From: Halotia wernerae | GTDB taxonomy: Bacteria > Cyanobacteriota > Cyanobacteriia > Cyanobacteriales > Nostocaceae | Direction: 5' to 3' | Length of the DNA stretch: 64,000 nt | Assembly (NCBI GenBank): GCA_034931985.1 | Contig: JAYGHB010000003.1 | Coordinates: 62,001-126,000 of the forward strand | Shown: one piece after another, positions 1-8,386 of the stretch | Layout: each line of letters starts with the position of its first letter | How positions within the stretch are numbered: the stretch's first letter is position 1 | Translations under genes and position numbers: made by a program | Notes under the pieces: generated by a model | Database searches by the model: none | What the model saw: only the letters and a program-made list of their open reading frames with translations | What the model was told of the DNA's origin: nothing

Positions 1-630
1 AACCTTGATTTTTTCATCTGGCCATCCTAAACGAAAGCAAATTGCGATCGGGGTTTCGGCGGGGTAATGTGCGAGTAACCTGGCTTGAGCATTTTCGACG
101 TGACGCGCACTCAGATAAAGGCAGAGGCTTGCTTGATGTGCGGCGAGGGTGGCTAGTTCTTCGTTGGCTGGGACTTCTGTACGTCCACTGATGCGCGTCA
201 AAATGATGGTTTGGACTAAACCAGGTACAGTCAATTCTATTTTGAGTTTGGCAGCTGCGGCTTGAAAGGCACTAATACCTGGTATGACTTCAAAGGGAAT
301 GTTTGCCTCTGCTAAGAGGTGCATTTGCTCATGGATAGCACTGTAAAGACTGGGATCACCAGAATGAAGACGAACTATAGATTTATGCGATCGCACCCGT
401 GCGATCATCAGCGCTACAATTTCTTCTAAAGTTTTATCCGCAGTCCGAATAATTTCCGCGTCTTGTCGGCAAATATGCAAGATCTGTTCCGGTACTAAGG
501 AATCAGCACATAAAATTACATCTGCAACAGCTAGCAATTTTTGTGCCTTAACCGTTAATAAATCTGGGTCTCCGGGGCCTGCTCCCACAATATACACTAT
601 TGATTCTATGTAATTGGGATAATTTTGCAT
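1..630 (-). CDS. cobM: Precorrin-4 C11-methyltransferase (3' end outside window)
   Basis: The leftward frame from the ATG at 628-630 stays open to base 1, so about 210 codons are present and the C-terminus is missing. It begins MQNYPNYIESIVYIVGAGPG; the VGAGPGDPDLLTVKA stretch is the glycine-rich SAM/tetrapyrrole methylase signature, and LHSGDPSLYSAIHEQ followed by PFEVIPGISAFQAAAA are the other two family motifs. The combination is typical of CobM/CbiF, which methylates C11 of precorrin-4 with S-adenosylmethionine in cobalamin synthesis. Related cobalamin methylases share these motifs, so the exact step is inferred from overall resemblance. It has no coding neighbour within 190 bp upstream. 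Confidence 0.88.
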   Translation of the reverse strand, partial: MQNYPNYIESIVYIVGAGPGDPDLLTVKAQKLLAVADVILCADSLVPEQILHICRQDAEIIRTADKTLEEIVALMIARVRSHKSIVRLHSGDPSLYSAIHEQMHLLAEANIPFEVIPGISAFQAAAAKLKIELTVPGLVQTIILTRISGRTEVPANEELATLAAHQASLCLYLSARHVENAQARLLAHYPAETPIAICFRLGWPDEKIKV

Positions 631-718
631 ACAAAAATTTTTAGTGTAGTTACGTAATTCCCAGCAGTCATAAAATTCTCCAGAATTTTTTTTGGTATTT
701 TCTCAGTGTCTTTCCGGA

Positions 719-802
719 TTGACCATCTATTCCTAGTAGAAAGTAATGGTAGATGCACCCTGGTTAAGCCCTAGAGAATACTCTGGGGCATTTTTTATTT
801 TT
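719..802 (+). ncRNA. Candidate small RNA with promoter and intrinsic terminator
   Basis: A strong Rho-independent terminator lies on the + strand: arms 768-776 and 781-789 form a 9-bp stem with an AATA loop, followed by a run of Ts (791-802). Both flanking genes, cobM and lgt, run leftward, so no annotated gene uses it. Upstream is a promoter-like pair, TTGACC (719-724) and AGTAAT (742-747), with a 17-base spacer, giving a predicted start near 754. The transcript would be about 45-50 nt. I cannot assign it to a known cyanobacterial sRNA family. The terminator is seen directly; the RNA is inferred. Confidence 0.35.
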
Positions 803-825
803 TAGAGTTGTGTTCCCCTACCTCC

Positions 826-1686
826 CTACTCATCACCCTTGGGAGAAACCACATCAGGTAAAGGGCGTTTACGTACGTAAAGCCAAGCCAATCCAGCTAA
901 TCCCAAGGTAATGCCAATAAGACTGACAACTTGCGCTATTCGCAAAGGTCCCAACATCAAACTATCGGTGCGAAGACCTTCAATCCATAAACGTCCTAAG
1001 CTGTAGGCTATCAAATAAACCATAGATAGCGTCCCAAGGCGCAGGCGTAATTTGCCAGATAAACCCCGAAAAAACAAAGTTATTAGCAAAGTAAACACCA
1101 TTAAATCCCACAGAGATTCGTAGAGGAATGTGGGATGGAAATATTCAAAATTCACTAACTCTGGAGGACGGCGTTCTGGTGGAATATACAGTTTCCAAGG
1201 TAGATTAGTAGGACTGCCAAAAGCTTCAGAGTTGAAGAAATTACCCCAACGCCCGATCGCTTGTCCTAAAATCAGTGAAGGAGCGACCAAATCAGCTAAT
1301 TGCCAAAAAGAAACCTGCTTGAGTTTGGCAAAGATTAAGGCTGCTAAAGTGCCACCAATGATTGCTCCATGAATTGCAATACCTCCTTGCCAAATAGCAA
1401 TGATCCTCTCTGGGTATTGAGCATATTCTGACCACTGAAATAAAACGTAATAAAGCCGTGCTGCGGGAATTGCCCCAATCACCAGCCAAATTGACAAATC
1501 GCTCAGTAAATCAGGATTAATATTACGGCGCTTTGCCAAGTACTGGGAAAGGCTAACGCCGATTAATACAGCCGTAGCAATCAATAACCCATACCAGCGG
1601 ATAGTTATTGGGCCTAGTTTCACCAGAATAGGGCCTGGAGAAGTAAACTGAAATGCCAAAGGCAAAGCGGAAATATCCAGTGCCAT
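826..1686 (-). CDS. lgt: Prolipoprotein diacylglyceryl transferase
   Basis: This integral membrane enzyme moves diacylglycerol from phosphatidylglycerol to the lipobox cysteine of prolipoproteins, the first step of lipoprotein maturation. The 286-residue length is normal. The family signature GRWGNFFNSEAFG is at about residues 145-157, the conserved HG motif (His106, IAIHGAIIGG) precedes it, and several hydrophobic segments span the protein. The ATG at 1684-1686 gives a full-length N-terminus. The window encodes at least one clear substrate, the lipoprotein at 26162. It is not tightly linked to a neighbour. Confidence 0.95.
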   Translation of the reverse strand: MALDISALPLAFQFTSPGPILVKLGPITIRWYGLLIATAVLIGVSLSQYLAKRRNINPDLLSDLSIWLVIGAIPAARLYYVLFQWSEYAQYPERIIAIWQGGIAIHGAIIGGTLAALIFAKLKQVSFWQLADLVAPSLILGQAIGRWGNFFNSEAFGSPTNLPWKLYIPPERRPPELVNFEYFHPTFLYESLWDLMVFTLLITLFFRGLSGKLRLRLGTLSMVYLIAYSLGRLWIEGLRTDSLMLGPLRIAQVVSLIGITLGLAGLAWLYVRKRPLPDVVSPKGDE

Positions 1687-1812
1687 GCAAAAATACCTAG
1701 TTGACTAAGTTGTTAGGGGCTTTTTATATATAAACAATTGAAGCAGGTTTTGCTAACCCTCAGTAAATATGCTTTCTTGAAATATGAATAATTCCAAGTC
1801 TCTACAAGCCAA

Positions 1813-2862
1813 TTAGTCCACTTCCATAGCTGAATTTTCTGCCCCATTATCTTGCATATAAACATCTCGAATCGGAAATGGAATTGAAATTCCTGCTTTT
1901 TGATAACTTTTATGTAACTTTTTCACAAATAGATGTTTACCCATACGCTGGTCAAAGTATTCGCTGACACGCATATACAGCGTAAAATCTATACTAAAAT
2001 CATTAAATGTATGAAATCTAATATATGGTTCAATTGCTATTAAGGTTGGTGCAATTTCTCGCATCACCTCTTTAGCGACCTCCACAGTCACTCTTTCAAC
2101 TTCTTCTAAATCGCTATCGTAGCTGACACCTACATTCATTGTTAAAGTAATTTCTTTTTCTGGTAAATGATAGTTAGTGAAAATTGCTGAAGCCAGTTTA
2201 GAATTTGGTACAATAATTACGTTATTAGAAATTTCTCTGAACGTCGTATTACGCCATGTAATATCTATGACGTAACCTTCATGACCATCATCTAGTTTTA
2301 CATAATCTCCAGTTCGGACTTGCTTAGAAACAAGTAGATAAAAACCAGAAAATAAATTTGCTAATGTGTCTTGAAGTGCCAAGCCAACTGCTAGACCACC
2401 AACTCCTAAAGTGGTGATTATTGGCGTAATTTGAATACCAACAGTTTGTAGTAAGATTAATGTTCCTAAAACCAAAACCACAGTCATGGCTAGATTGGAG
2501 ATCAGTGATGTTGGAACTCCTTCAGCTCTGCGAAGAAATAAATTCACAAAACCAGCAGTCAGTCTAGCTAAGACCCAGGTCACTGAACATAGAAAAACAA
2601 TAGTGATAATTTTTTGCAGGAGAATTTTAACATCTGCATCAATCTTCAATGAAGAATAAGAAATTGCAGCCGAAAAACCAGCAAGCATAAACCAAAGAAA
2701 TGTCATTCGGCGCAGAGAGCGAAATATAACTTCGCCGCCTAAAATTTTTCTTTTGGTAACAAATCTGCTCAGTTTTTTAAAGATAAATTTTTCGCCAATT
2801 ATTCCTGCTAATAAGCCAAATAAAATAAACGATATTGGGAGAATCCATTGCACCATAATCAA
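1813..2862 (-). CDS. MscS-family mechanosensitive ion channel
   Basis: A 349-residue membrane protein with four predicted N-terminal hydrophobic helices. The last matches the pore-lining MscS helix (LGVGGLAVGLALQDTLANLF), followed by the beta domain (RTGDYVKLDDGHEGYVIDI, then VIIVPNSKLASAIFTNY) and an alpha/beta C-terminal domain. Family members open under membrane tension and release solutes during hypo-osmotic shock, or act in ion homeostasis. The extra N-terminal helix makes it longer than E. coli MscS (286 residues). The ATG start at 2860-2862 lies just before the first helix. It stands alone, with a 236-bp gap to the divergent EamA gene. Confidence 0.9.
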   Translation of the reverse strand: MIMVQWILPISFILFGLLAGIIGEKFIFKKLSRFVTKRKILGGEVIFRSLRRMTFLWFMLAGFSAAISYSSLKIDADVKILLQKIITIVFLCSVTWVLARLTAGFVNLFLRRAEGVPTSLISNLAMTVVLVLGTLILLQTVGIQITPIITTLGVGGLAVGLALQDTLANLFSGFYLLVSKQVRTGDYVKLDDGHEGYVIDITWRNTTFREISNNVIIVPNSKLASAIFTNYHLPEKEITLTMNVGVSYDSDLEEVERVTVEVAKEVMREIAPTLIAIEPYIRFHTFNDFSIDFTLYMRVSEYFDQRMGKHLFVKKLHKSYQKAGISIPFPIRDVYMQDNGAENSAMEVD

Positions 2863-3098
2863 TTTTAGATTTGAGATTTTGACTGATGATTGAGGTATTC
2901 ACTGTTGTGAAATTATGTTTTGTTAAATTCTACCTTGTTAATTGCCTAAGCAGCTGCTTGAGATTTTTACTTATCAAGGGTTAGGGTTACAGTTCATCGC
3001 CGTCCCAATGTGAAGAATGGCGGGGCGGTGACGAATCCCACCCTCGAATCAATGTCAGACGTACAGAAACATTATGAATTTTTATTCATAACACTAAA

Positions 3099-4022
3099 AT
3101 GTCACTACATCAAAGCTCTGGTCGCTGGCGTTTAGGTTTAGCGTTATCGCTACTGACCGTCTTCTTATGGGGAATTTTACCTATTGCACTCAAGGTAACG
3201 CTGCAAGCACTTGATGTGTATACCATCATTTGGTTTCGCTTTTTAGCATCATTTGTGTTACTGGCGGTATATTTAGGGGTACGCGGTCAATTACCAAAGT
3301 TAGAACAATTACATTCTGTCTCTGGTAAATTATTAGCGATCGCTACTTTATTTTTAGCAGCTAATTACTTCCTGTTCATGCAAGGTTTAGCGTTAACATC
3401 ACCTGCTAACGCTGAAGTACTCATTCAATTAGCTGCCCTTTTATTAGGTTTAGGTGGTTTAGTTATTTTTCAAGAACGTTATACACTCTATCAATGGCTG
3501 GGTGTCAGTGTTCTTACTTGTGGTTATTTAGTATTTTTTCATGACCAACTAACTAATTTAATTACAGCCCATGACACATATCTTTTAGGTAGTGGCTTAA
3601 TTGTGTTAGGAGCAGCTGCGTGGGCTATTTATGCTTTGGCACAAAAGCAATTATTACAATCTTTATCTTCTGCTAACATCATGCTAATTATTTACGGAGG
3701 ATGTGCTTTATTATTCACCCCATTAGCTAAAATAGAAACTATTTTTACACTCAATAGTTTACATCTAGGAATGTTAGTCTTTTGTGCTTTTAATACTTTA
3801 ATTGCCTATGGGGCTTTTGCAGAATCATTAGAACATTGGGAAGCATCAAGGGTAAGTGCAGTACTAGCTTTAGCTCCGATTTTTACTTTAATTTCCGTTG
3901 AATTAGTATCAGTATTTATACCTTATTTAATTCCTGTCGAAAACATCACATTAATCGGCATCTTAGGAGCCTTTTTAGTAGTCGGTGGTTCAGTAGCGAT
4001 CGCCTTAGGAAAGTCTAATTAA
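3099..4022 (+). CDS. EamA/DMT-family transporter
   Basis: A 307-residue protein with about ten hydrophobic helices arranged as two EamA repeats (roughly residues 12-145 and 160-303), the layout of drug/metabolite-superfamily inner-membrane carriers. The segment after the first helix (LWGILPIALK) and FLAANYFLFMQGLALTSPANAEVLIQLAALLL in two parts are typical of the first repeat. Members export amino acids, metabolites or drugs; the substrate cannot be read from sequence. The ATG at 3099 is the first in frame and places the first helix at residue 12. It stands alone. Confidence 0.88.
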   Translation: MSLHQSSGRWRLGLALSLLTVFLWGILPIALKVTLQALDVYTIIWFRFLASFVLLAVYLGVRGQLPKLEQLHSVSGKLLAIATLFLAANYFLFMQGLALTSPANAEVLIQLAALLLGLGGLVIFQERYTLYQWLGVSVLTCGYLVFFHDQLTNLITAHDTYLLGSGLIVLGAAAWAIYALAQKQLLQSLSSANIMLIIYGGCALLFTPLAKIETIFTLNSLHLGMLVFCAFNTLIAYGAFAESLEHWEASRVSAVLALAPIFTLISVELVSVFIPYLIPVENITLIGILGAFLVVGGSVAIALGKSN

Positions 4023-4345
4023 TTAAATTTATCCTCCGGTTTTAATCGATATAAAAGCGAGGCTATCTATTGTACATTTAAAGCTACATAAAAAATACTG
4101 AGGCAGGGTAATTTTTCATTTGCTATGATTTCACAGTGAGTGCAAGCTAATCTCTTGCTAGGTGAATACTTTGCCTATCTATGTGTCTCTACCCCATTAA
4201 AATTTTCACCTGGTAATCAAGAGAAAAACTCAAAACCATCTATAAGTATTGAGGCAAACAACGAACAATATTAATTTAATTAGGGTGTCTGAATAACTAC
4301 CAAAGCCAACGCCTCGTGAAACAATATCACCGAAACAGTTGAGCG
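4023..4345. other. Intergenic region, nothing recognised
   Basis: AT-rich spacer of 323 bp between the EamA transporter and the DUF1400 hydrolase. I see no open frame of useful size, no hairpin with a T-run and no repeat. It presumably holds the promoter of the downstream gene. Confidence 0.5.
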
Positions 4346-6118
4346 ATGAATAGTTTGTTTAGTAATTGGACTAGCACCCTGAGGAAAAATTCGCTCTTGC
4401 TGGTTCTCTCAATGCTGCTGCCAACATTTGGAATTACTAACTCTGTAATGGCAGCAGAACGAATTTATGCATCTTATTCGACCTTAGATTTGTCAATTTC
4501 AGCCACTGCTTTAGAAAACTATGCTAACAATGGTGTAATTGATGACGAATTGGCAATTTATCAACAATATTTGCCACCAAAACAGTTTCAGGAATTACAA
4601 CAGATTTTACTCACTCCTGTAAAAGTGAGTCCGATGGTAGCTTCTCAATTCCTCTACACACCCCAAGGAGAATCGCTGTTAAGTCGTTTATCAACAGCGA
4701 TTAAAACCAAATCTCGTCAACCACAACTAGGATTTCATGCTTTAAGGTCAGCAATGATTGCGGCTACTGCTGAACCAGGAGGTTTGACATTATTAAATCT
4801 GTTGCGTAAATATCCTAATAAGATTGTTCACATTGATTTAGCACGTAGCTTTGTTATTGCTGGGGAACTAGAGAAAGTAATCAACCAAACCCAACAAGCG
4901 ATCGCTACAGTTACTAAAAAGTCTAATATAGAAGCTGCTACCATTGCCAAACCTCTCACTCAGTTACCAGATTTACGGGGTCAGGGAAAGTTTAAGCCGC
5001 AAAAATATACATTGAAATTTTTCGACACGACACGCCAGCGGCTATTATTGACTGATATTTATCTTCCCAATGTTCAAAGTCCTGCACCCGTAATTGTGGT
5101 TTCTCATGGTTTAGGTTCAGACAGCAGTAACTTTCAATATTTAGCCAACCATCTAGCATCATACGGGTTAGCAGTGGTTGTTCCCAATCACCCTGGTAGT
5201 GATGCCAAACAACTGCGATTGTCATTAAATGGACAGGCCAATGAAGTAGTAGAACCAGGCGAATTTAAAGACCGACCTTTAGATATCAAATATGTATTGA
5301 ATCAACTGGAGAAGATGAATCGGTCTGATTCACGATTTAAAGGTCGGTTAAATCTCCAACAAGTGGGAGTCTTTGGTCAATCATTAGGTGGCTACACAGC
5401 TTTAGCTTTAGCTGGCGCGAAGATTAACTTTGAGCAACTGAAAAAAGACTGTAAACCAAAGACACTGGATAAAACTTGGAATATGTCTTTACTATTTCAA
5501 TGTAGTGCTTTGGCATTAAATAATAAGTCTGGTCAACAGTATAACTGGCGGGATGAGAGAGTAAAAGCGGCGATCGCAGTTAACCCAGTTACTAGTTCAA
5601 TTTTTGGCAAAGCTGGTTTAAGCCAAATTAGAACTCCTGTAATGATTGTTAGCAGTAGTGATGATACTGTTGCACCAGCTTTATATGAGCAAATTCTACC
5701 TTTTTGTTGGTTTACGAATTCCCAAAAGTATCTCGTCACGCTTGTAGGTGGAACCCACTTTTCCACAATTGGCAATAGTAACCCTGCAAGTCAGCAAGTC
5801 TCATTACCTGCGGATGTGGTTGGCGATGCTTCCCAAGCGCGCTACTACATGAAGGTTTTGAGTTTACCTTTCTTCCAAACCTATACGGCGGGAAAGTCCC
5901 AATATACTCCCTACCTCAGCGCTGCTTACACCAAAACCATTTCTAGTCAATCTCTTGGTTTGAGTCTCGTCCAGTCTTTGAGTAAGACTGAATTGGCACA
6001 AACCGACCTCAATCCAGTTCAAACCTTAACGAAAAAAACCCCAAACTCCATAGTTAATTTTGGTTTTTGGATGTTGGATGTTAGCGTTGCTTTACTAAAT
6101 GTGATGATTTTTATCTGA
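4346..6118 (+). CDS. Secreted alpha/beta hydrolase with N-terminal DUF1400 domain
   Basis: A 590-residue protein. Residues 1-36 form a signal peptide (basic start, SLLLVLSMLLPTFG core, cleavage near VMAAE). A cyanobacterial DUF1400-type helical domain follows (about 37-160), then an alpha/beta-hydrolase domain (about 215-530) with oxyanion region VVSHGLGSDS, nucleophile elbow FGQSLGGYTA (Ser346), an acid in SSSDDTVAP and a catalytic His in VGGTHFST. It probably acts as a periplasmic or outer-membrane-facing esterase, lipase or dienelactone-hydrolase-like enzyme. The C-terminus ends in a hydrophobic stretch that could anchor it. Substrate unknown. Confidence 0.85.
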   Translation: MNSLFSNWTSTLRKNSLLLVLSMLLPTFGITNSVMAAERIYASYSTLDLSISATALENYANNGVIDDELAIYQQYLPPKQFQELQQILLTPVKVSPMVASQFLYTPQGESLLSRLSTAIKTKSRQPQLGFHALRSAMIAATAEPGGLTLLNLLRKYPNKIVHIDLARSFVIAGELEKVINQTQQAIATVTKKSNIEAATIAKPLTQLPDLRGQGKFKPQKYTLKFFDTTRQRLLLTDIYLPNVQSPAPVIVVSHGLGSDSSNFQYLANHLASYGLAVVVPNHPGSDAKQLRLSLNGQANEVVEPGEFKDRPLDIKYVLNQLEKMNRSDSRFKGRLNLQQVGVFGQSLGGYTALALAGAKINFEQLKKDCKPKTLDKTWNMSLLFQCSALALNNKSGQQYNWRDERVKAAIAVNPVTSSIFGKAGLSQIRTPVMIVSSSDDTVAPALYEQILPFCWFTNSQKYLVTLVGGTHFSTIGNSNPASQQVSLPADVVGDASQARYYMKVLSLPFFQTYTAGKSQYTPYLSAAYTKTISSQSLGLSLVQSLSKTELAQTDLNPVQTLTKKTPNSIVNFGFWMLDVSVALLNVMIFI

Positions 6119-6388
6119 CTCACATTTCACAGATAAGCGATAAATAGCTTGGGGAGGCTGGGGGAGTAAAGTTCCCTAGCCTTTGTTTATTTTCTCAAAA
6201 GATCCACACCCAAATAATATGGGGATTCGGCTTTGTGGGAATATATGGAAAGAGCGATCGCAAAACCAACACCTCCACCTCAAATCAATTGAAATAGAAT
6301 GCGCTCCAGACTAAATAAGCTAACGATAAACTCCAATTAGTCTAGATGTGTTGGAAAATATAGATATTGCAGCAAAACTAAACCAGTC

Positions 6389-6556
6389 ATGACTCAAGCA
6401 AAGTCTACTCGTACAGTGCGCTGGGGAAGAATATTCCCCGAAATCCAGTGGTCTGAAGAAAAGAAAGCTCAATGGAAAGCTGAAAAAGGAGAATTTAAGC
6501 AGCGTTGCGAACAAATATTTCAAAAATTGCAGCCAGAATTAATTAGGGGTTGCTGA
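6389..6556 (+). pseudogene. Truncated first gene of an aspartyl-protease gene pair, cut by a MITE
   Basis: Starts MTQAKSTRTVRWGRIFPEIQ and reads 55 codons, then enters the MITE at 6541 and stops at TGA 6554-6556 inside the element's terminal repeat. The sequence resembles small charged cyanobacterial proteins (WSEEKKAQWKAEKGEF core) that I associate with a neighbouring retropepsin-like gene; that association is from memory. Joining the bases either side of the MITE gives only eight more codons after the insertion point before another stop, so the gene was probably already broken or has further deletions. Confidence 0.55.
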
Positions 6557-6760
6557 ATAAGTCTCTTAAGCAAATCTAGAAGCCACACAGCATACGAAAT
6601 AGTTGTTTCATCGCTCAGTTGACAAATTTACCCAGCGATCGCTAACGATTGTGCAAGGGTTTTGAGACTCTAGATGTTATAACCTTGCACTCGTTTGTTG
6701 GAAAAAGGCTTAAAACCCTTATCTGGTATATATTACACTTCTATTCAGCAAGCCCTAATT
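6541..6760. mobile_element. 220-bp MITE with 20-bp terminal inverted repeats
   Basis: Left end AATTAGGGGTTGCTGAATAA (6541-6560) and the reverse complement of the right end, AATTAGGGCTTGCTGAATAG (6741-6760), match at 18 of 20 bases. The interior has no reading frame of note, so this is a non-autonomous element moved by a transposase encoded elsewhere. The flanks both read TAATTA, compatible with a target duplication, but that word is palindromic so its exact limits are ambiguous. It interrupts the small gene at 6389. Confidence 0.75.
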
Positions 6761-6781
6761 AAGACTCACTTCACAGCCTAA

Positions 6782-6952
6782 GGAAATGCAGAATTTGACA
6801 TGTATTTAGGAAAAGTACGAATTGATGGCAAGGGATTTGATATTCCTGTTCATGTGGGACAAGGAGTATCAGAAGTTTTACTTGGTCGTCAGTGGTTAAA
6901 AAATCGACGGTTGGTGGTGGATATGCCATCTATGATGTTAACGCTGGGATAA
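6782..6952 (+). pseudogene. C-terminal remnant of a retropepsin-like aspartyl protease
   Basis: In frame from 6782 the translation contains FDMYLGKVRIDGKGFDIPVH and then VSEVLLGRQWLKNRRLVVDM, ending LTLG-stop at 6950-6952. This matches the C-terminal half of small cyanobacterial retropepsin-like proteases. The N-terminal half, with the catalytic DTG motif, is missing: upstream bases belong to the MITE-interrupted gene. It is therefore a decayed remnant of a two-gene locus. The internal ATG at 6800 could still permit translation, but the product would lack the active site. Confidence 0.6.
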
Positions 6953-7025
6953 TAGCGTCCTCAGTACCACGAGCAGACATGACTAAAGATATATTGGTAT
7001 ACTCACAAAATATTGTGTATGCGGT

Positions 7026-7826
7026 ATGTCTGCAAACTCTGGCTCTGGATTTTCAAGAAAAATGTTGCGCGTTTATCATCTTTTGCTTGGTGCTATTTTA
7101 CTGGTTGTCATGCCACTGGGAGCAAAACTTGTTCTTCCCCAGTTTTCTTCTACCGCCAAAGTAGAAAAACCCAATCCTGTAGTCAAGCCGACTATAGGCA
7201 ATTCCCCTCAAACAACTCCTGTGACTACTCCTAGTCCTGTAAAGGAAAATATTTGGAAAAAAATATTGGGGACAACTTCAGCCCCAAGTGGCTGGAAAGT
7301 TGCTCCTTGTGAGGGAAATGCTCCCCTACTATGTGTGTCTTCCCAAGGAGAAATTCTCGGTACTGTCGAAATTGGAGTTTATCCGGTAAACAATAATCCA
7401 GATTTCCAAAATAATTTAATCGCAACCGGTATTCCACTTGGCTCCAAGATAGACTACCAAAGCCCCAAGTACCAAAACCAGGTATTAACAGCACTCAAAA
7501 CTTGGGTTGCAGACCTAGATACTACTTTGGCGAAAGATCGTCAGAGTACGTATAGTAACAATATTGTTTTTTCAGCATACCCACCACAACAGATTCCAGT
7601 TGGTAAGCTTCAGGGACTACGCTATGGGTTTGTAGGACTCAAACAAGAAGGTGGAGTCCAAGAACAACATATCGGTCATGTAGCTTTTGATGGTATGGCA
7701 CTTTACGTAATTAGTACAGCTTTTGACCCAGGCTCTGTAACCGGGAAGTTTGAGAAGCTGGAAAATTTGGCAATTTTTCAACCTTACTTAGATGCGATCG
7801 CTGCGAATTTAAACTTGCCCATATAA
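7026..7826 (+). CDS. Hypothetical membrane-anchored or secreted protein
   Basis: A 266-residue protein I do not recognise. One hydrophobic helix near the N-terminus (about residues 15-36, HLLLGAILLVVMPLGAKLVL) is followed by a Pro/Thr-rich linker (about 45-72), then a folded region of about 190 residues with two cysteines close together (WKVAPCEGNAPLLCVSS), suggesting a periplasmic domain with a disulfide. The ATG at 7026 gives a complete anchor; a second Met (residue 13) directly before the helix is an equally good start. Only 16 bp separate it from moaE, so co-transcription is possible. Confidence 0.65.
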   Translation: MSANSGSGFSRKMLRVYHLLLGAILLVVMPLGAKLVLPQFSSTAKVEKPNPVVKPTIGNSPQTTPVTTPSPVKENIWKKILGTTSAPSGWKVAPCEGNAPLLCVSSQGEILGTVEIGVYPVNNNPDFQNNLIATGIPLGSKIDYQSPKYQNQVLTALKTWVADLDTTLAKDRQSTYSNNIVFSAYPPQQIPVGKLQGLRYGFVGLKQEGGVQEQHIGHVAFDGMALYVISTAFDPGSVTGKFEKLENLAIFQPYLDAIAANLNLPI

Positions 7827-7842
7827 CTTTATAATTTTTTGT

Positions 7843-8343
7843 ATGATAACTACACTAAATTCTGCAATTAAACCAAAAACTGAAGATAGTTTTGCTATTA
7901 CCTTTGCGCCATTATCTCTTGAAGAAATCTATGCCAAAGCTGATGATCCAGCAAATGGTGCAGTGGTGGTAATGAGTGGGATGGTTCGCAACCAAACCGA
8001 TGGGCAACCTGTAGTTGCCTTAGAATATCAAGCATACGAACCGATGGCATTGCGAGTATTTTATCAAATAGCCGCTGATATTCGCTCCTCTTGGTCTGAT
8101 GTGAAGCGGGTAGTAATTTATCACCGGACTGGGCGTTTGCAGGTTGGAGAAATTAGTGTTTTAGTAGCAGTTGGTTGTCCTCATCGCGGTGAAGCATTTG
8201 CAGCTTGTCAATATGCTATTGATACTCTCAAACACAATGCCCCTATTTGGAAAAAAGAATGGTATGACGGCCTAGATGGTCAGTTGTCTAGTAGTTGGGT
8301 AAGTATTAATACTTGTGAGCAGTCAACCCCTAAGGGGAATTAA
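7843..8343 (+). CDS. moaE: Molybdopterin synthase catalytic subunit MoaE
   Basis: The large subunit of molybdopterin synthase transfers sulfur from thiocarboxylated MoaD to precursor Z (cPMP) to make the dithiolene of the molybdenum cofactor. Family motifs are in order: GAVVVMSGMVRNQTDG, LEYQAYEPMA, VVIYHRTGRLQVGEISVLVA, VGCPHRGEAFAACQYAID and the active-site lysine region PIWKKEWYDG. Length 166 is normal for cyanobacteria. Its last codons (PKGN-stop) lie inside a repeated palindromic element shared with the gene at 47827. No moaD is adjacent. Confidence 0.95.
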   Translation: MITTLNSAIKPKTEDSFAITFAPLSLEEIYAKADDPANGAVVVMSGMVRNQTDGQPVVALEYQAYEPMALRVFYQIAADIRSSWSDVKRVVIYHRTGRLQVGEISVLVAVGCPHRGEAFAACQYAIDTLKHNAPIWKKEWYDGLDGQLSSSWVSINTCEQSTPKGN

Positions 8344-8374
8344 AAATGTAAAATTAAAAATTAAGAAGAATAAT
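8322..8374. repeat. Repeat spanning the moaE stop codon
   Basis: GTCAACCCCTAAGGGGAATT, containing the palindrome CCCCTAAGGGG (8327-8337), followed by an AATTAAAAAT-rich tail. On the opposite strand, the end of the hydrolase gene at 47827 carries TCAACACCCTACGGGGAATT with the same tail. Both genes therefore end in Gly-Asn-stop encoded by GGGGAATTAA. Confidence 0.6.
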
Positions 8375-8386
8375 TTTTAATTGTTT

